DNA of 64,000 nucleotides, from the NCBI GenBank assembly GCA_030789695.1, contig CM061139.1:3859878-3923877 (forward strand). Direction: 5' to 3'. The notes beneath the pieces were generated by a model. That model did not search any database and was not told where the DNA came from. It was given only the letters and a program-made list of their open reading frames with translations. This DNA is from Scilla litardierei. Its lineage: Eukaryota > Streptophyta > Magnoliopsida > Asparagales > Asparagaceae. Below, piece by piece: positions 1 to 10,109 of this stretch. The translations under genes were made by a program, and so were the position numbers. Each line of letters opens with the position of its first letter. Within the stretch, counting starts at the first letter, position 1.

Positions 1-2069
1 GTCCGCCCTCCCATCCGCTTGAGAGCCCCACCTCGACGAAGCCCCGCCACCGCCATCTCCTCACGCCTCTCCGCCTCCCTCGCCGGAGCACACGACGCCG
101 AACAGCTCTCCGGAGCACAGCCGCTTCCTCCCGCATCGATGCCCCCGCCGCCGTGGAGCTTCGCCGCCCCGCCTCCCCATCGCCGTCTTCCGCCACGAGG
201 CCGCCGTCGTCGTCGAAACCCCGCTCCGCCACCGCCGCCTCGAGTCACCGTGGCGTCGACCTCCGCCGCCGAGCGCCGAAGCCCGCCGCTGTCGACGTGA
301 GAAGAGCGATGCGTGCGTAAGTTACTCGAATGGCAAACTTGTAAATATAACGAATATTTAGTTTTTTCGTAATTTTTATTAATTATTAAATAGGGTTTAT
401 TGGTTTTAAATCCATAAGTAATTATATAGGGCCCATAAAAATGAGTGACTACCTCTAGAAAATCAGAAATGACATTCTGGACCCAATGGCGCTAGTTTCA
501 TCTCAATCCGACGCTTAGTTTTTCCAGAATAAATTTTTAAGCCTAAAAGTTAAATACATGATTTTCGTTCAAAAATCCGTATCTTCTTATTTTTACGTAA
601 ACTAATATGTGATAAAAATATATGTTAAAGTACTCTTCAAGACGGTCGTTTTGACACCTCACTTGCAACTTTCCGATGTGGATTGCATCCGGAATAAATT
701 GTGGAATAAATACGTTACTAAATGAAAAATAGTTTTTAAATAGTTTTTGATCTTTTAAAAATCATAAAAATTACTATAAGCCTCAGAAAAATATTCCCTC
801 TTGCAGTAAAATTAATTTTATCATTTATAGGCTATATAAAAATTTAGAACTCTTTTCGACAACGTTTCAATTAGTTTTAAAAATCAAAACGATCAGATTA
901 TTTGAATAGAAAATAGGGTACGCGTTAACCAATTGTTCTTGTGATTACAGGTACCAAATCTCGTGCACCAGCTCTTCCAGCTCCGACCTCATCTTGCCAC
1001 AACGAGCTCGAAATTAGTAAGTCACAGTTAATTCTAACCTTGGAAATCTAGATAGTGTACGTATGGGAATACCGCATGCTCGAAGCATGGATCGGTGACT
1101 TAGTTGTTGGACTTCAAATCATTGCTCAAGACTGACATTCTCTCTTAAGGTTTCTGCCTTGACTTTTCAACAAGCAAAGATCTTTGGAGTGTTGTTAATG
1201 CATGTGAACATCTTTACTTTTGGAACAACACATTGACCTACCGTATTGCTACACAATGAATGAATGACATACCGGGCTGACATCATACTGCTGGAACATC
1301 TTATTGAAACTGAATGCTTAAAGATAGTTGGCACTGCACTGGGTTTTTGGGGTAAACTTATATTAGTGAAAGTGCGGGAGCGACCGCCGAGCCATCTACA
1401 CACTGCACCGTACCGACCGACTGAATGAAATGTACCGACTGAAGTGAAATGAGATCCGCCCGGGTGAGCGCCCCTGTGGCAGGAGATGAGCTCAATGGTT
1501 GCACACCGTATCTTCCTATATAAGTCACGTAGCTCTAGTTTTACTATTGCCTGCTGGTTAAAACATTGTTGCTACCATGCCACAGTTGTTACTCTTGTAC
1601 TTTACTTTTACACTTGTACCGTCACCTTTGTTTTGCACACTACACTAGCACTTTACTTATCGCTCTTGCATGCATGTTCGCTTTTACTTTACTTTCCGCA
1701 CTTGTTTACAATAGCCTGCTCCATATTTGTGCACTCCTCTTTTTCTATCGCTAGAATTGTTGTGACTTACCTACGGTTCCATCTCCGTGGCACCGCAGAC
1801 GACGTACATATGGAGGCAGATGCTCTTGAGTTAATAGCGCCAGACTTCGAACATGAGACCGCATCTTTCAGAGCTATTTTCGGTTGTGTACTGTATTTTC
1901 TTTCTTTCAGGTATCGTTGGAATATTTGTACGGTTGGATTGTAATAATTGGACACTATTTGGGTATTTTTGTACATCTCTGCATCGTGGCTATTTTGATT
2001 TCACTGGTTAACTGCAGAACCTGCGCAATTATCAAATAAGTAACGGGCCCCCGAGAGTGGGTCGTTACA
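1..2069 (+). mobile_element. 3' part of a Ty3/gypsy LTR
   Basis: The window opens inside what looks like a long gypsy LTR in plus orientation. The first 300 bases are GC-rich and carry no credible gene. They are followed by AT-rich sequence, a TATATAAG promoter motif near 1517, a pyrimidine-rich stretch, and a terminal CCGAGAGTGGGTCGTTACA-type end at 2069. That end falls inside the gag reading frame of the next element, so this LTR probably inserted into it. The LTR start lies outside the window, so length, TSD and solo status cannot be judged. Assignment to a chromovirus-like lineage is inference from general LTR layout. Confidence 0.5.
1517..1524 (+). promoter_or_regulatory. TATA box of the gypsy LTR
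   Basis: TATATAAG lies about 550 bases before the proposed LTR end, a position that fits the U3/R boundary of a plant LTR promoter. Confidence 0.45.
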
Positions 2070-2070
2070 G

Positions 2071-2817
2071 CTTCATTATGATGTCGTTGGAGCATGCCTT
2101 GACCAAGGAGAACCAAGCGTGGACGCACCTTTGCAACCCTTGGGCGAGGAGCTTCAATTGCTTATTCAGACACATGATGCTCAATCCCAATACTTTCTTC
2201 GGAGCATGGAGACTCGGAGCCAGTATATTCAGGAGATCATTTCGAGTCTTGCATTGCTTGCCTTTTGCTTGGGAGAAGGCAATCCAACCACTCAAAAAAA
2301 TTTATTATCTGATTTGGACTCTTCTTCACTCGCATGTATTGTGTGCAAAGATGGAGAGGACGAGCATGATATTTTGGATGGACAGGAGGATGAGCCAAGT
2401 ATGGCCACGAGCTCATCGATCATTTTGGTAGAGCCTGAAACGTGCCTTCCCCTGGTCTGGTCCCAAGATCATTCATTCCTTTCCCTCATGGTGGAGCATT
2501 ATATCGAGATGGATGCAACCATTTTAGGGAGTTTTCGTCAACATATTTCAAATTCTTTATTTTACTTTGACGATTATATTTGGGTCACTTTCATCGAAAG
2601 GCAACGGTGCCCACTTTGGATTGATACAACTCATCTCTTGCAGGACATGGTCGTATATTTTAGAGAGATGCTAGGAGTTGTGTTGCTAGGGTCCAAAGTG
2701 ATTCGTGGAGGGAAGACGCTCGCAGAGGAGCGTACGGATCTAATTGAGCTACTTCCTCCACTGTTGGACATACGTGATCCGCCTTTTGACCCCGGTGACT
2801 TCTATCCAGTAGTGTAG
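2071..2817 (+). pseudogene. Truncated gag-like protein of E1, C-terminal part
   Basis: An open frame of about 248 codons ends at TAG 2815-2817. Its last 55 residues match the C-terminus of the intact gag-like protein at 60064-61716: both carry a REMLGV/KEMLGV motif, LL-SK, a short acidic stretch, IRDPPF, and a terminal VV. The middle part is acidic and unrelated to any domain I recognise. The gag core seen in the intact copy (WF, LSPSGRDL region) is absent because the frame begins at the insertion boundary of the upstream LTR. It has no start codon of its own and is best read as the 3' half of a disrupted gag gene. Confidence 0.65.
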
Positions 2818-3982
2818 AAAATTTAAATTTTTGCACTTTCTATGCTTTCTAGGATAGTTTTAATTCAATAAACGTATTCTCTTTCAACATTGAGGACAAT
2901 GTTTGTCTTTAGTTGGGGGGAGTAGTATGTGGTTTTAGGATGTTTAGTTAGTTGTTTTTGGTTTAATTTTTTTTTTGTTTTTTTGGAGACATCCATTTTG
3001 ACATCACCAATCATTTTGCAAGTATATCATTTACCCTCCTTGCTCTCTTGCTAGTTATTTGCTTAGTCCCTTATATGCTTCATATTCATGCATACATTTG
3101 GATTCAAATCTTATGTTCAAATTCCTAAATTGTGATTGTCATGCATTTTATTACTTTTTCTTCATGAGATCAATTTTAATATGCTATTCATAAAACTAGT
3201 GCATAATTCGATGAATTTTGTCTTCGATGTGGTTATGATTAGTTTTGTACAAACTTTGTGATGCACGAGTTGGATTAAGTCATTAGTGTAGATTGGTGTT
3301 CAATTTGATGGAATTTGGCCTTGGATATACGCTTGGTTTATGCTTGAGGAGTGGTTGATTGGTGTGTTGGATCAAAAAAAAGAGAAAGAAAAGAAAAAGA
3401 AAAGGAAAAAGAAAAAAAAAGAAAAAGTGCATCGTTCTTCTAGTTTTGTCAAGTAGCCGGGTCCTCATGAAACATTGGGGATTCGTGTCGAAAGATAGGA
3501 TTTAGGGGAGTGCACGAGAGAAAAATAAGTGAATCTTAGGTGATTCGAGTTACTAGGTCCGCGGGGTCCTTTTTGGTCAAATGCCCCAAAATCTTCTGAT
3601 TTGGGAGTCATTGACCGAACCCTCGTTACATGGGTCATTCTAAGTTTCATATTAAAAAAACATGAATAAACATGATCCACATATCAAACTTCCATGAATT
3701 AAGAAAGCTTATGTTTGGCCAAGTTCTTGAAGATTGTGATACTATGACACGCTTATGTTTTAATCTCAATGAATGCAAAATTTGCTTGTACTTTGTTGGT
3801 TTGAGCCATATTGAAGTTTTGGTCTTGGATTTGCTCTCTTTTATGAGTTGGTATATTGGAATTGAGTTTATATTGAAAAAATTTCATGTGCCATGAATAT
3901 TGTGGAGTTTGATGTGTGCTATATTGTGAATCCGAATATATCGCTTGTTTTGCTAGGGACTAGCAAAAAGCTAGTTGGGGTG

Positions 3983-5594
3983 TGATTAGGGTTCAATATT
4001 GTATATTTTACCCCTCATTAGATGGCATTTTGTGCATAATTTGTATTCATTTTGGCTCCGATACGCGCATTTTGATGATATCACTTAATATTGGAGCTTA
4101 CCGTTTTTATATGCTTAAAACATAATTTTTACAGATTATTAGCATTTTCATCTTGGTCTTTTATTATTTTTCAGTTAAATTTTGTGAAGTCTCAATTCCA
4201 ACGCATATTTTTCCAGAATTTTTGGAGGTCGGAGCAATTTACTGCATTTTTTGGAAGACAATGTGACGGTGCTGAAAATTTCTGGGCTAGAAAGTCTGCT
4301 TTTCCCCTCTTGTGCAGAATTCTGCTATCATTGCAGCATATATTCCGACATAATGATATTTTTCTGGTATTCTACACTTTGTTACGGTTCCATCGCCGCC
4401 TGGAACACGTCATTCCGAGGTCGGATGGTTTTTCTAGAGTTTTCGCACGACAGGATGGCGGTGCTGAAAATTTCTGCAGATTTGCCCATCTTGTGAAGAA
4501 ATCTGCTATCATTCCAGTGTATTTTTCGGCCTAATGATATTTTTTTGTTAGAGTACACTTTGTTACGGTTCCATCGCCGCCTGGAACACGTCAATCCGAG
4601 GTCGGATGATTTTTCTAGAATTTTCGCAAGACAGGGTGACGGTGCTGAAAATTTCTGCAAATTTGGGCATTAGTTGCGGGTTTGGGCGCGGATCCGACCC
4701 GTTTGGGCTGTTTTCAGACCCGAAATTCTGAGTCTATTTCTTGGGCTTTCCTCCCCTCTTTTTCCCTCATTCCACTCTCCTTCTTCTTCATTCTTAGGGT
4801 TAGAGGCCATTGGAGAGGAGCAAGAAAGCTTGGAGGAGCACTTTGGAAGAGAAAGTTTATGTTTTTCTTAGAGAAATCTTGGTGAACTCTTTCCCTTTCT
4901 TTGTGTATTTTGATTTGGTGATTTGTAATGATATTGGATGATGGTTTTTAGAGATAAAAATGTCTCTTTTATTGCTATGAGTAGCTATATCTCATTGTGT
5001 GTGGTTGTGTGGTGATGTTGCTTGCTTGGGCTATGGAATTTCAATCTTGCATGTTTAAAAGTTTATGTGGTAGGATTTTTTTGGGATATACTTTGAATTA
5101 GGGATCCTAATGGGTATCCCTAGAGTGGAGTTTGCCTAGTGGTACCATTCATATATGCTTGGTTGTTTATTATCTCGATTTTCCATACCCTACTTTCATT
5201 GCACACCAAGTGTTTGTTAAAATGCCACATCCACCAATTGCGCTTTCCTTAGCCGGAAAGACAATTGAGTTATCCTTGGATTGAACCCATATGCTTAGCA
5301 ACCTCATTCCCACACACCACACAAGCTTCCTCGCCTATTTCCCTCTCCGATTCTCGAACCCTAGGATGTTGGTTTGGTAGATGGTCTCACCCACATTTTC
5401 ACGCGCATTTCCACCATTAGCTTAGTTGGTTGTAGTTTCGTCTTTATCTCTCCTTTATTAATTGAACTTGCGATTGCAAAACGACTTGTCCCCGTGATCC
5501 GACCCGGTCTCACCGGATATAAATTTATTACTTGACGTCCTCCTACACTTGGGAGTAGCGCTTAAGCATCACATACTTGAGACGCGTTCAAGCA
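3983..5594 (+). repeat. 3' LTR of E1
   Basis: The LTR begins TGATTAGGG right after a polypurine tract. It ends near 5594, about 35 bases after a CTTGGGAGTAG motif that has a counterpart (CTTGGGAGTGG) near the end of the E2 LTRs. The segment with GTGATCCGACCCGGT (5494-5508) is also shared with E2. The exact 3' end is uncertain by a few bases. Open frames inside it (4091-4885) are not supported as genes. Confidence 0.6.
4190..4660 (+). repeat. Internal tandem repeat of about 185 bp in the E1 LTR
   Basis: The phrase GGTGCTGAAAATTTCTG recurs at about 4268, 4460 and 4641. Between these points a shared block includes TTTGTTACGGTTCCATCGCC and GGAACACGTCA. This gives roughly 2.5 diverged copies with spacing near 192 and 181 bases. 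Confidence 0.75.
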
Positions 5595-5657
5595 AGCGTT
5601 ACATGTACTATCCTTACGCACGACGCAGGTTCGAGACCTGCATGGGCCACCAAAAAC

Positions 5658-8600
5658 TGTCACGCTCCGTTTCCCAGAATATCCGACATTAAAATTTTTT
5701 TCCCAAGTATCCTGAAGAGTGAGGGTGATGAGAGAGGAAAAGAGAGAGAGAAAGAAGAAACTGAATAAGCAGGCCACTGCGCACATGCTGGGATAGTACA
5801 AGTGTAGCTTCATTAAAATATCAAACAACCCATAAATAACAAGGAACAACAACAACAAATTTATATAACAACTTCATTTACATACATGTCCAAGATACAT
5901 CATTTCATATACACCAACACTCTCCACCTTCCAAGACAATCAAGTCACTCTACAGGTTACAGCTCACACCCTCTGCAAACCCAACTCCAAGTCATCACCA
6001 ACCAAGCTATCATTGCTACCTGAAAAATAAGGAGGAGCACGTCAATGCGTGCCCCAGTAGGAACCAACTTGGATTTGGAACGCCATTTTAAGGTTATCAA
6101 TCCATAAGGCACGCCAAGAAAAATAGAGCATGTGACAAAGTGTTATAATGAAACTTAAATAGCTAAAACAAGGGAATCATACATGCGGTCCAATGTCGAG
6201 TAACTGCAAGAAAAGGTTAGCACGAATAATAATAATAATAATAACACAAGTGTTCAAGCAACCAATATCTAATAAGATAAGTGCAAGTGCTTGAAGCATG
6301 ACACGGAGTCACCAAGAAACATGCAAAGGGAAGGGGAAGTGCGGCCAGCAGTAGAAGTAACACGTAATTCTTATTTTATTATTTCATAATTGAGTTAATT
6401 GGAACTTGGGTAAACTATGTGATACCAGGACCTGGACTTCACCCCAAATTTGAGGTGAATATAGCACACGACGCAGTGGACATGGGCACTGTACGCCGGG
6501 CCTCTCAGCTCCCCCGTCCCTGTCAGGAGTGAGGCTCATATCACAACCTCCGTATGCCCTCTTCCCCTCCACTCCCGGTAAAGGCGAGTGGGTATAAATA
6601 TCCCCCCCACTCCCGGAAAGACGAGTGGGTATAAACATCACATATCACATAATTATTCCCTCAACTTCTCAGTCCAGGCCTCATATCCACAATTTACTCA
6701 AATCCCACCTAAAATCCAGGTTTTGCTAACTTACCCCCTTTTGGAGGGGATTGAGACATTTTCATTCATCAATTAAGCATTTTAAGCTTCATTATAGGAA
6801 TCATGGTGGCGTGGTACACGTTTAGTAACTTCCTTTCATCAACACGGGTCATGCACATAAGTGCTATGCCCTCAGTCATCGCATCATCACATAGCAATCT
6901 GGGTCATGCACTCACGACATGCCCTTCATCACATCACATACATATTCATGTATAATAGTGTATCCATGCCATCCATGTCCCCAACATCATCAATTTATAA
7001 CAGGGTTCTTGATACAAGAGCATATAGGCCCAATTTCCATGTTTCTTTAACTTCACATTCATTGGGGCATTTCAACAAACACGTGGCAGGCGCCATAGAA
7101 ACGAACATTGTCACATTATCAAATGTAATAACAATAGCTTAACTAAACATTCCGTCATTAGCACAACATCCATGCATAATGGGATGGAGAAATTAACATC
7201 AACACACGATTCAATATTCAACCAACACTCCAACTTGCTGAAATTGCAAGAACAACCATCAGGATCAACACATTTCATTCATTTCTCTTGGGAATTTGAC
7301 ACAACTTTATAAATGAAATTTGAAGATATGGCAGTTATGGATTTACAGATAAAATTTCATGCAAAAATATGAACTATATGATTTATGGTGAATTAATTGG
7401 GGAAGTGTGTCAAATCTGTTTTTCAGACAGATTTCAGGGTCTGTATTGAAAGCCAATTTTGGGCATGTTGGAAGCAGAAATTCGACATATAAACACTCTG
7501 ATGAATTTTTATAAAAAATTGTTAAATTTTCAACAAGACTAAGATCATAAAATTCCATGATGTGTGCAGGTGTTTAGGCCAATTTTGCTAAACTATGTCA
7601 ACACTGAAAATCAAACAGACATGTTGTAAAGATGGATTTATTGCTCTCAATTTCTGAATTGAATATATATCAAAATTTATATGATTTTGGGGTAGAACTG
7701 CAAGATCTACAAGCACATATTTTTTTTCGAACCCTAATTCGAGCTGCAGTAACATTAATTACATCAACAACATGAAACAGAATTTCGGAAATTCAAAAGA
7801 GATAAGTTTGCTTGGAATTTCAATAAGATATTCATGAAAATTAAATCATGGCACATCAATTTGATTACCACTAATTCATATTGGTAAAACATGATATAAA
7901 AACATGTGGAAAAGAAATCCTAAATAGATTTCCAAAACCAAGTTGGAATCCTACCTCAAAACTGGAATTTTCCTCTTCTCCTTCTCTTCTTTCTTCTCCA
8001 CCTTCTTCTCTCTTGAAGTAAGCTTGAACCCCTTCTATTTAAGATTAGAAATTAGGGGTTTTGAGTTGAAGAAGGAGGGGAAATGGGGACTAGGGTGGCC
8101 GGTCCTATTTGGGAAAGAAAAGTAAAGAAAAGATGAGAAGAGAAAAGAAAAGAAGGTTAAAGAAAGAAAGAAAGAAGATTCCAATAAAAAATCTCTTCCT
8201 AGAAACCTCTTTTAGATAAACATGCAACATGTTAAATGACCAAAATACCTCTTCATATTCTAGGTATTTACAAGGATTCCATTACTTTATGCACACACAA
8301 CTTCAGGATGTACGCACAGCAGCTTTAGTCCAAATGACCGTTTTGCCCCTCGCCTTTCTAGAAATTTACGGGGGTTGCCATTGACCCCTAACCCCTTTCA
8401 CACTAGCATGGCTCTTCCTACACACATCCGTGCACATCCATGCATGCATACATGCTTCACACACACGCGTCTAACACATTCCTGTTGTTTTACTCCTACG
8501 ACGTCATTTGCACTTCTCCTGCATTCACATTTTGCATTCTCTTCCCTTAGCCACGTATTACGGCATAATCCCCCTTGCATTACGTCACATATACCGATAT

Positions 8601-8703
8601 CTACGCTTATTTCATACCCACGTATGCATCGTAGGTAGAAATACCACGTGTGTTCAGTAGAATACACGTATAGTGCAAAATAGGGCATGCCAAGGGTAGT
8701 TAG
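5658..8703 (-). mobile_element. Probable solo LTR of a chromovirus (family of element B)
   Basis: On the plus strand it starts TGTCACGC, like the LTR at 38720, and shares several long segments with the LTR remnant at 48420-49400. One example is the stretch with ATAAAATTTCATGCAAAA and ATTTATGGTGAATTA. It also has the CGTGCCCCAGTAGGAA motif seen again at 46933. AAAAC occurs on both sides (5653-5657 and 8704-8708), a likely 5-bp TSD. The right terminus reads GTTAG where GTTACA would be expected, so it has drifted. No PBS, PPT or pol is found on either side. Internal open frames are not supported as genes. Confidence 0.6.
6225..6244. repeat. (AAT)n microsatellite
   Basis: About seven AAT trinucleotides lie inside the solo LTR. 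Confidence 0.85.
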
Positions 8704-8708
8704 AAAAC

Positions 8709-9632
8709 ATATTTGTATTGGGAACACTCAACTTCTGTAAATTGCAAAACCACAAAGGCTAATTTAATTTACATATAACCCTTTTAATAATTATAATTGC
8801 GATTTATCCCCTGGGATAAACCTGGCATGGACGTACCTAATTCCCAAGTACTATCATTTTTATTATTATATAGAATCGTGCAGAATAAAAATAGGCTAAA
8901 TCATAAACTGTTATACTGGTTTACAATCAAATATAATTCACAAAATGACATGAGAGATCGTCTGTTTGGATATGGGTATGGGTAGACATTTATACACACG
9001 GGTACGGATATGTATACCCATATTTTACCTACCGGTAAAACTGTACGTGTATGAATATTATATATCCATACCCGAGGGAACCAGTACCTGGTCATTTTAA
9101 TATTAATATACTATTCTTATTAAGTAAATTACATATAAACCAATTACATATTTTATAAAAATAACAACTAAACAAATAATAACTAAACTAATATTCTTAT
9201 AGAGTTCTCAGTAATTAACCCACACAATCAGAACCCGACCCACACGGGTGTTTCGATGAGTGCAAAAACAGGCGAAAATGAGAAGAGTTTGTTTGACTGT
9301 GTGTATTTTCTTGGGGTTTTTGGTTTTTTTGATTGTGGGTGTGATTTTGGGTGCTTTGGGTTTGGGTGTGGTTTGATGGTTTGAGTGAGGTTTTGGGTTT
9401 AAGAAGGCTGTCCCATGTAACGATATGACATTGCCACATAGGACAAATTCAAATACAGCCCTCAATTATAATAAGGATAACGAATAATTATTACGAAGCG
9501 GAAGAGATGAGCTAACGAAGCATGAAAAGTTTGAAAAAGAGCAGAATAGTGGGCCACCAATAGACAATTAAATTTAAAAAACAATTACATAAAGTTTGAA
9601 TATAAATAGTTTTGGCCATCCTTCTTCAAAGT
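8709..9632. other. Intergenic stretch, no gene found
   Basis: The stretch is AT-rich. Two oddities stand out. At 8965-9080 a block contains GGGTATGGGTA on one side and CCATACCCG on the other, with imperfect inverted symmetry, and could be a decayed MITE. At 9290-9410 there is a strongly G/T-biased low-complexity stretch. Reading frames here are short and biased and I see no coding evidence. Confidence 0.5.
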
Positions 9633-9716
9633 GTCAGGATGGCCGAGTGGTCTAAGGCGCCAGACTCAAGTTCTGGTCCTCGTGAGAGGGCGTGGGTTCA
9701 AATCCCACTTCTGACA
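9633..9716 (+). tRNA. tRNA-Leu (anticodon CAA)
   Basis: This is a complete, intronless 84-nt class II tRNA gene. The acceptor stem GTCAGGA (9633-9639) pairs with TTCTGAC (9709-9715), with one G-T wobble, followed by discriminator A. The A box TGGCCGAGTGG is at 9640-9650 and the B box GGTTCAAATCC at 9695-9705. The anticodon stem CCAGA/TCTGG encloses loop CTCAAGT, giving anticodon CAA, which reads the UUG leucine codon. The long variable arm expected for leucine is present. A CAA trinucleotide just upstream and a T5 run at 9730-9734 fit plant Pol III initiation and termination. Confidence 0.95.
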
Positions 9717-9729
9717 TTTCTCTGAATTA

Positions 9730-9734
9730 TTTTT
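9730..9734 (+). terminator. Pol III terminator of tRNA-Leu
   Basis: A run of five T residues lies 14 bases after the tRNA 3' end. Confidence 0.7.
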
Positions 9735-10098
9735 ATTGAATTTTTAAAATTTTATTTTGGTTTGAATAACCTTATATTGAATTTTACTGTTTCTCCAAAT
9801 CTCACTGCACACGCGTCAACCATCCAATGGATCGTATCTTCTCCCTGACGTCTCAAAACTGCCGCCCCTCCAAGGCGTGCTACTAGTCACACTACACATT
9901 TTGCCAAACATGTGGCGCTTATTTACTGGTTTGCCATTCCCTCAGGAAAGCTTCTAAAACACAATGGTATAATTGTAAATACATGTAATTTGTGTATCAA
10001 AATGTGTAATTTACTGTCAGCAGAGACCTCCGAGCTTGCCTTTTTCCTACTGGAAAGCAATAAAATCAACCATTTTCTGGCTTTTGGTCTGCTAGGGC

Positions 10099-10107
10099 TT
10101 AGGGTTT
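10099..10107 (+). promoter_or_regulatory. telo-box (TTAGGGTTT) in the DCD gene leader
   Basis: TTAGGGTTT lies two bases before the proposed ATG at 10110. This is the reverse form of the plant telo-box AAACCCTAA, a common element near start sites of plant genes. The region 9717-10098 before it presumably holds the promoter; no clear TATA box stands out. Confidence 0.55.
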
Positions 10108-10109
10108 TG

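Larger units (their letters stand above)
2070..5594 (+). mobile_element. Gag-only LTR retrotransposon E1, 5'-truncated
   Basis: This is a relative of the complete element at 57199-63581, in the opposite orientation. Shared parts in order are: the C-terminal end of the gag-like protein (to 2817), a 3' untranslated segment with ATTGAGGACAATG followed by a G-rich run (2891-2920), the polypurine tract with CAAAAAGCTAGTTGGGG (3964-3980), and an LTR starting TGATTAGGG. The 5' LTR and the first half of gag are missing, cut off by the LTR that ends at 2069. No pol is visible. Confidence 0.7.

Noticed and set aside
19..300. Pro/Arg-rich 93-codon frame at the window start
   Set aside because: It has no ATG start (begins TTG), is extremely GC-biased and lies in LTR sequence.
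5620..5650. tRNA-like arm GCAGGTTCGAGACCTGC followed by GGGCCACCA
   Set aside because: It resembles a T-arm and B box, but there is no matching A box, acceptor stem or anticodon stem upstream; at most a tRNA or SINE scrap.
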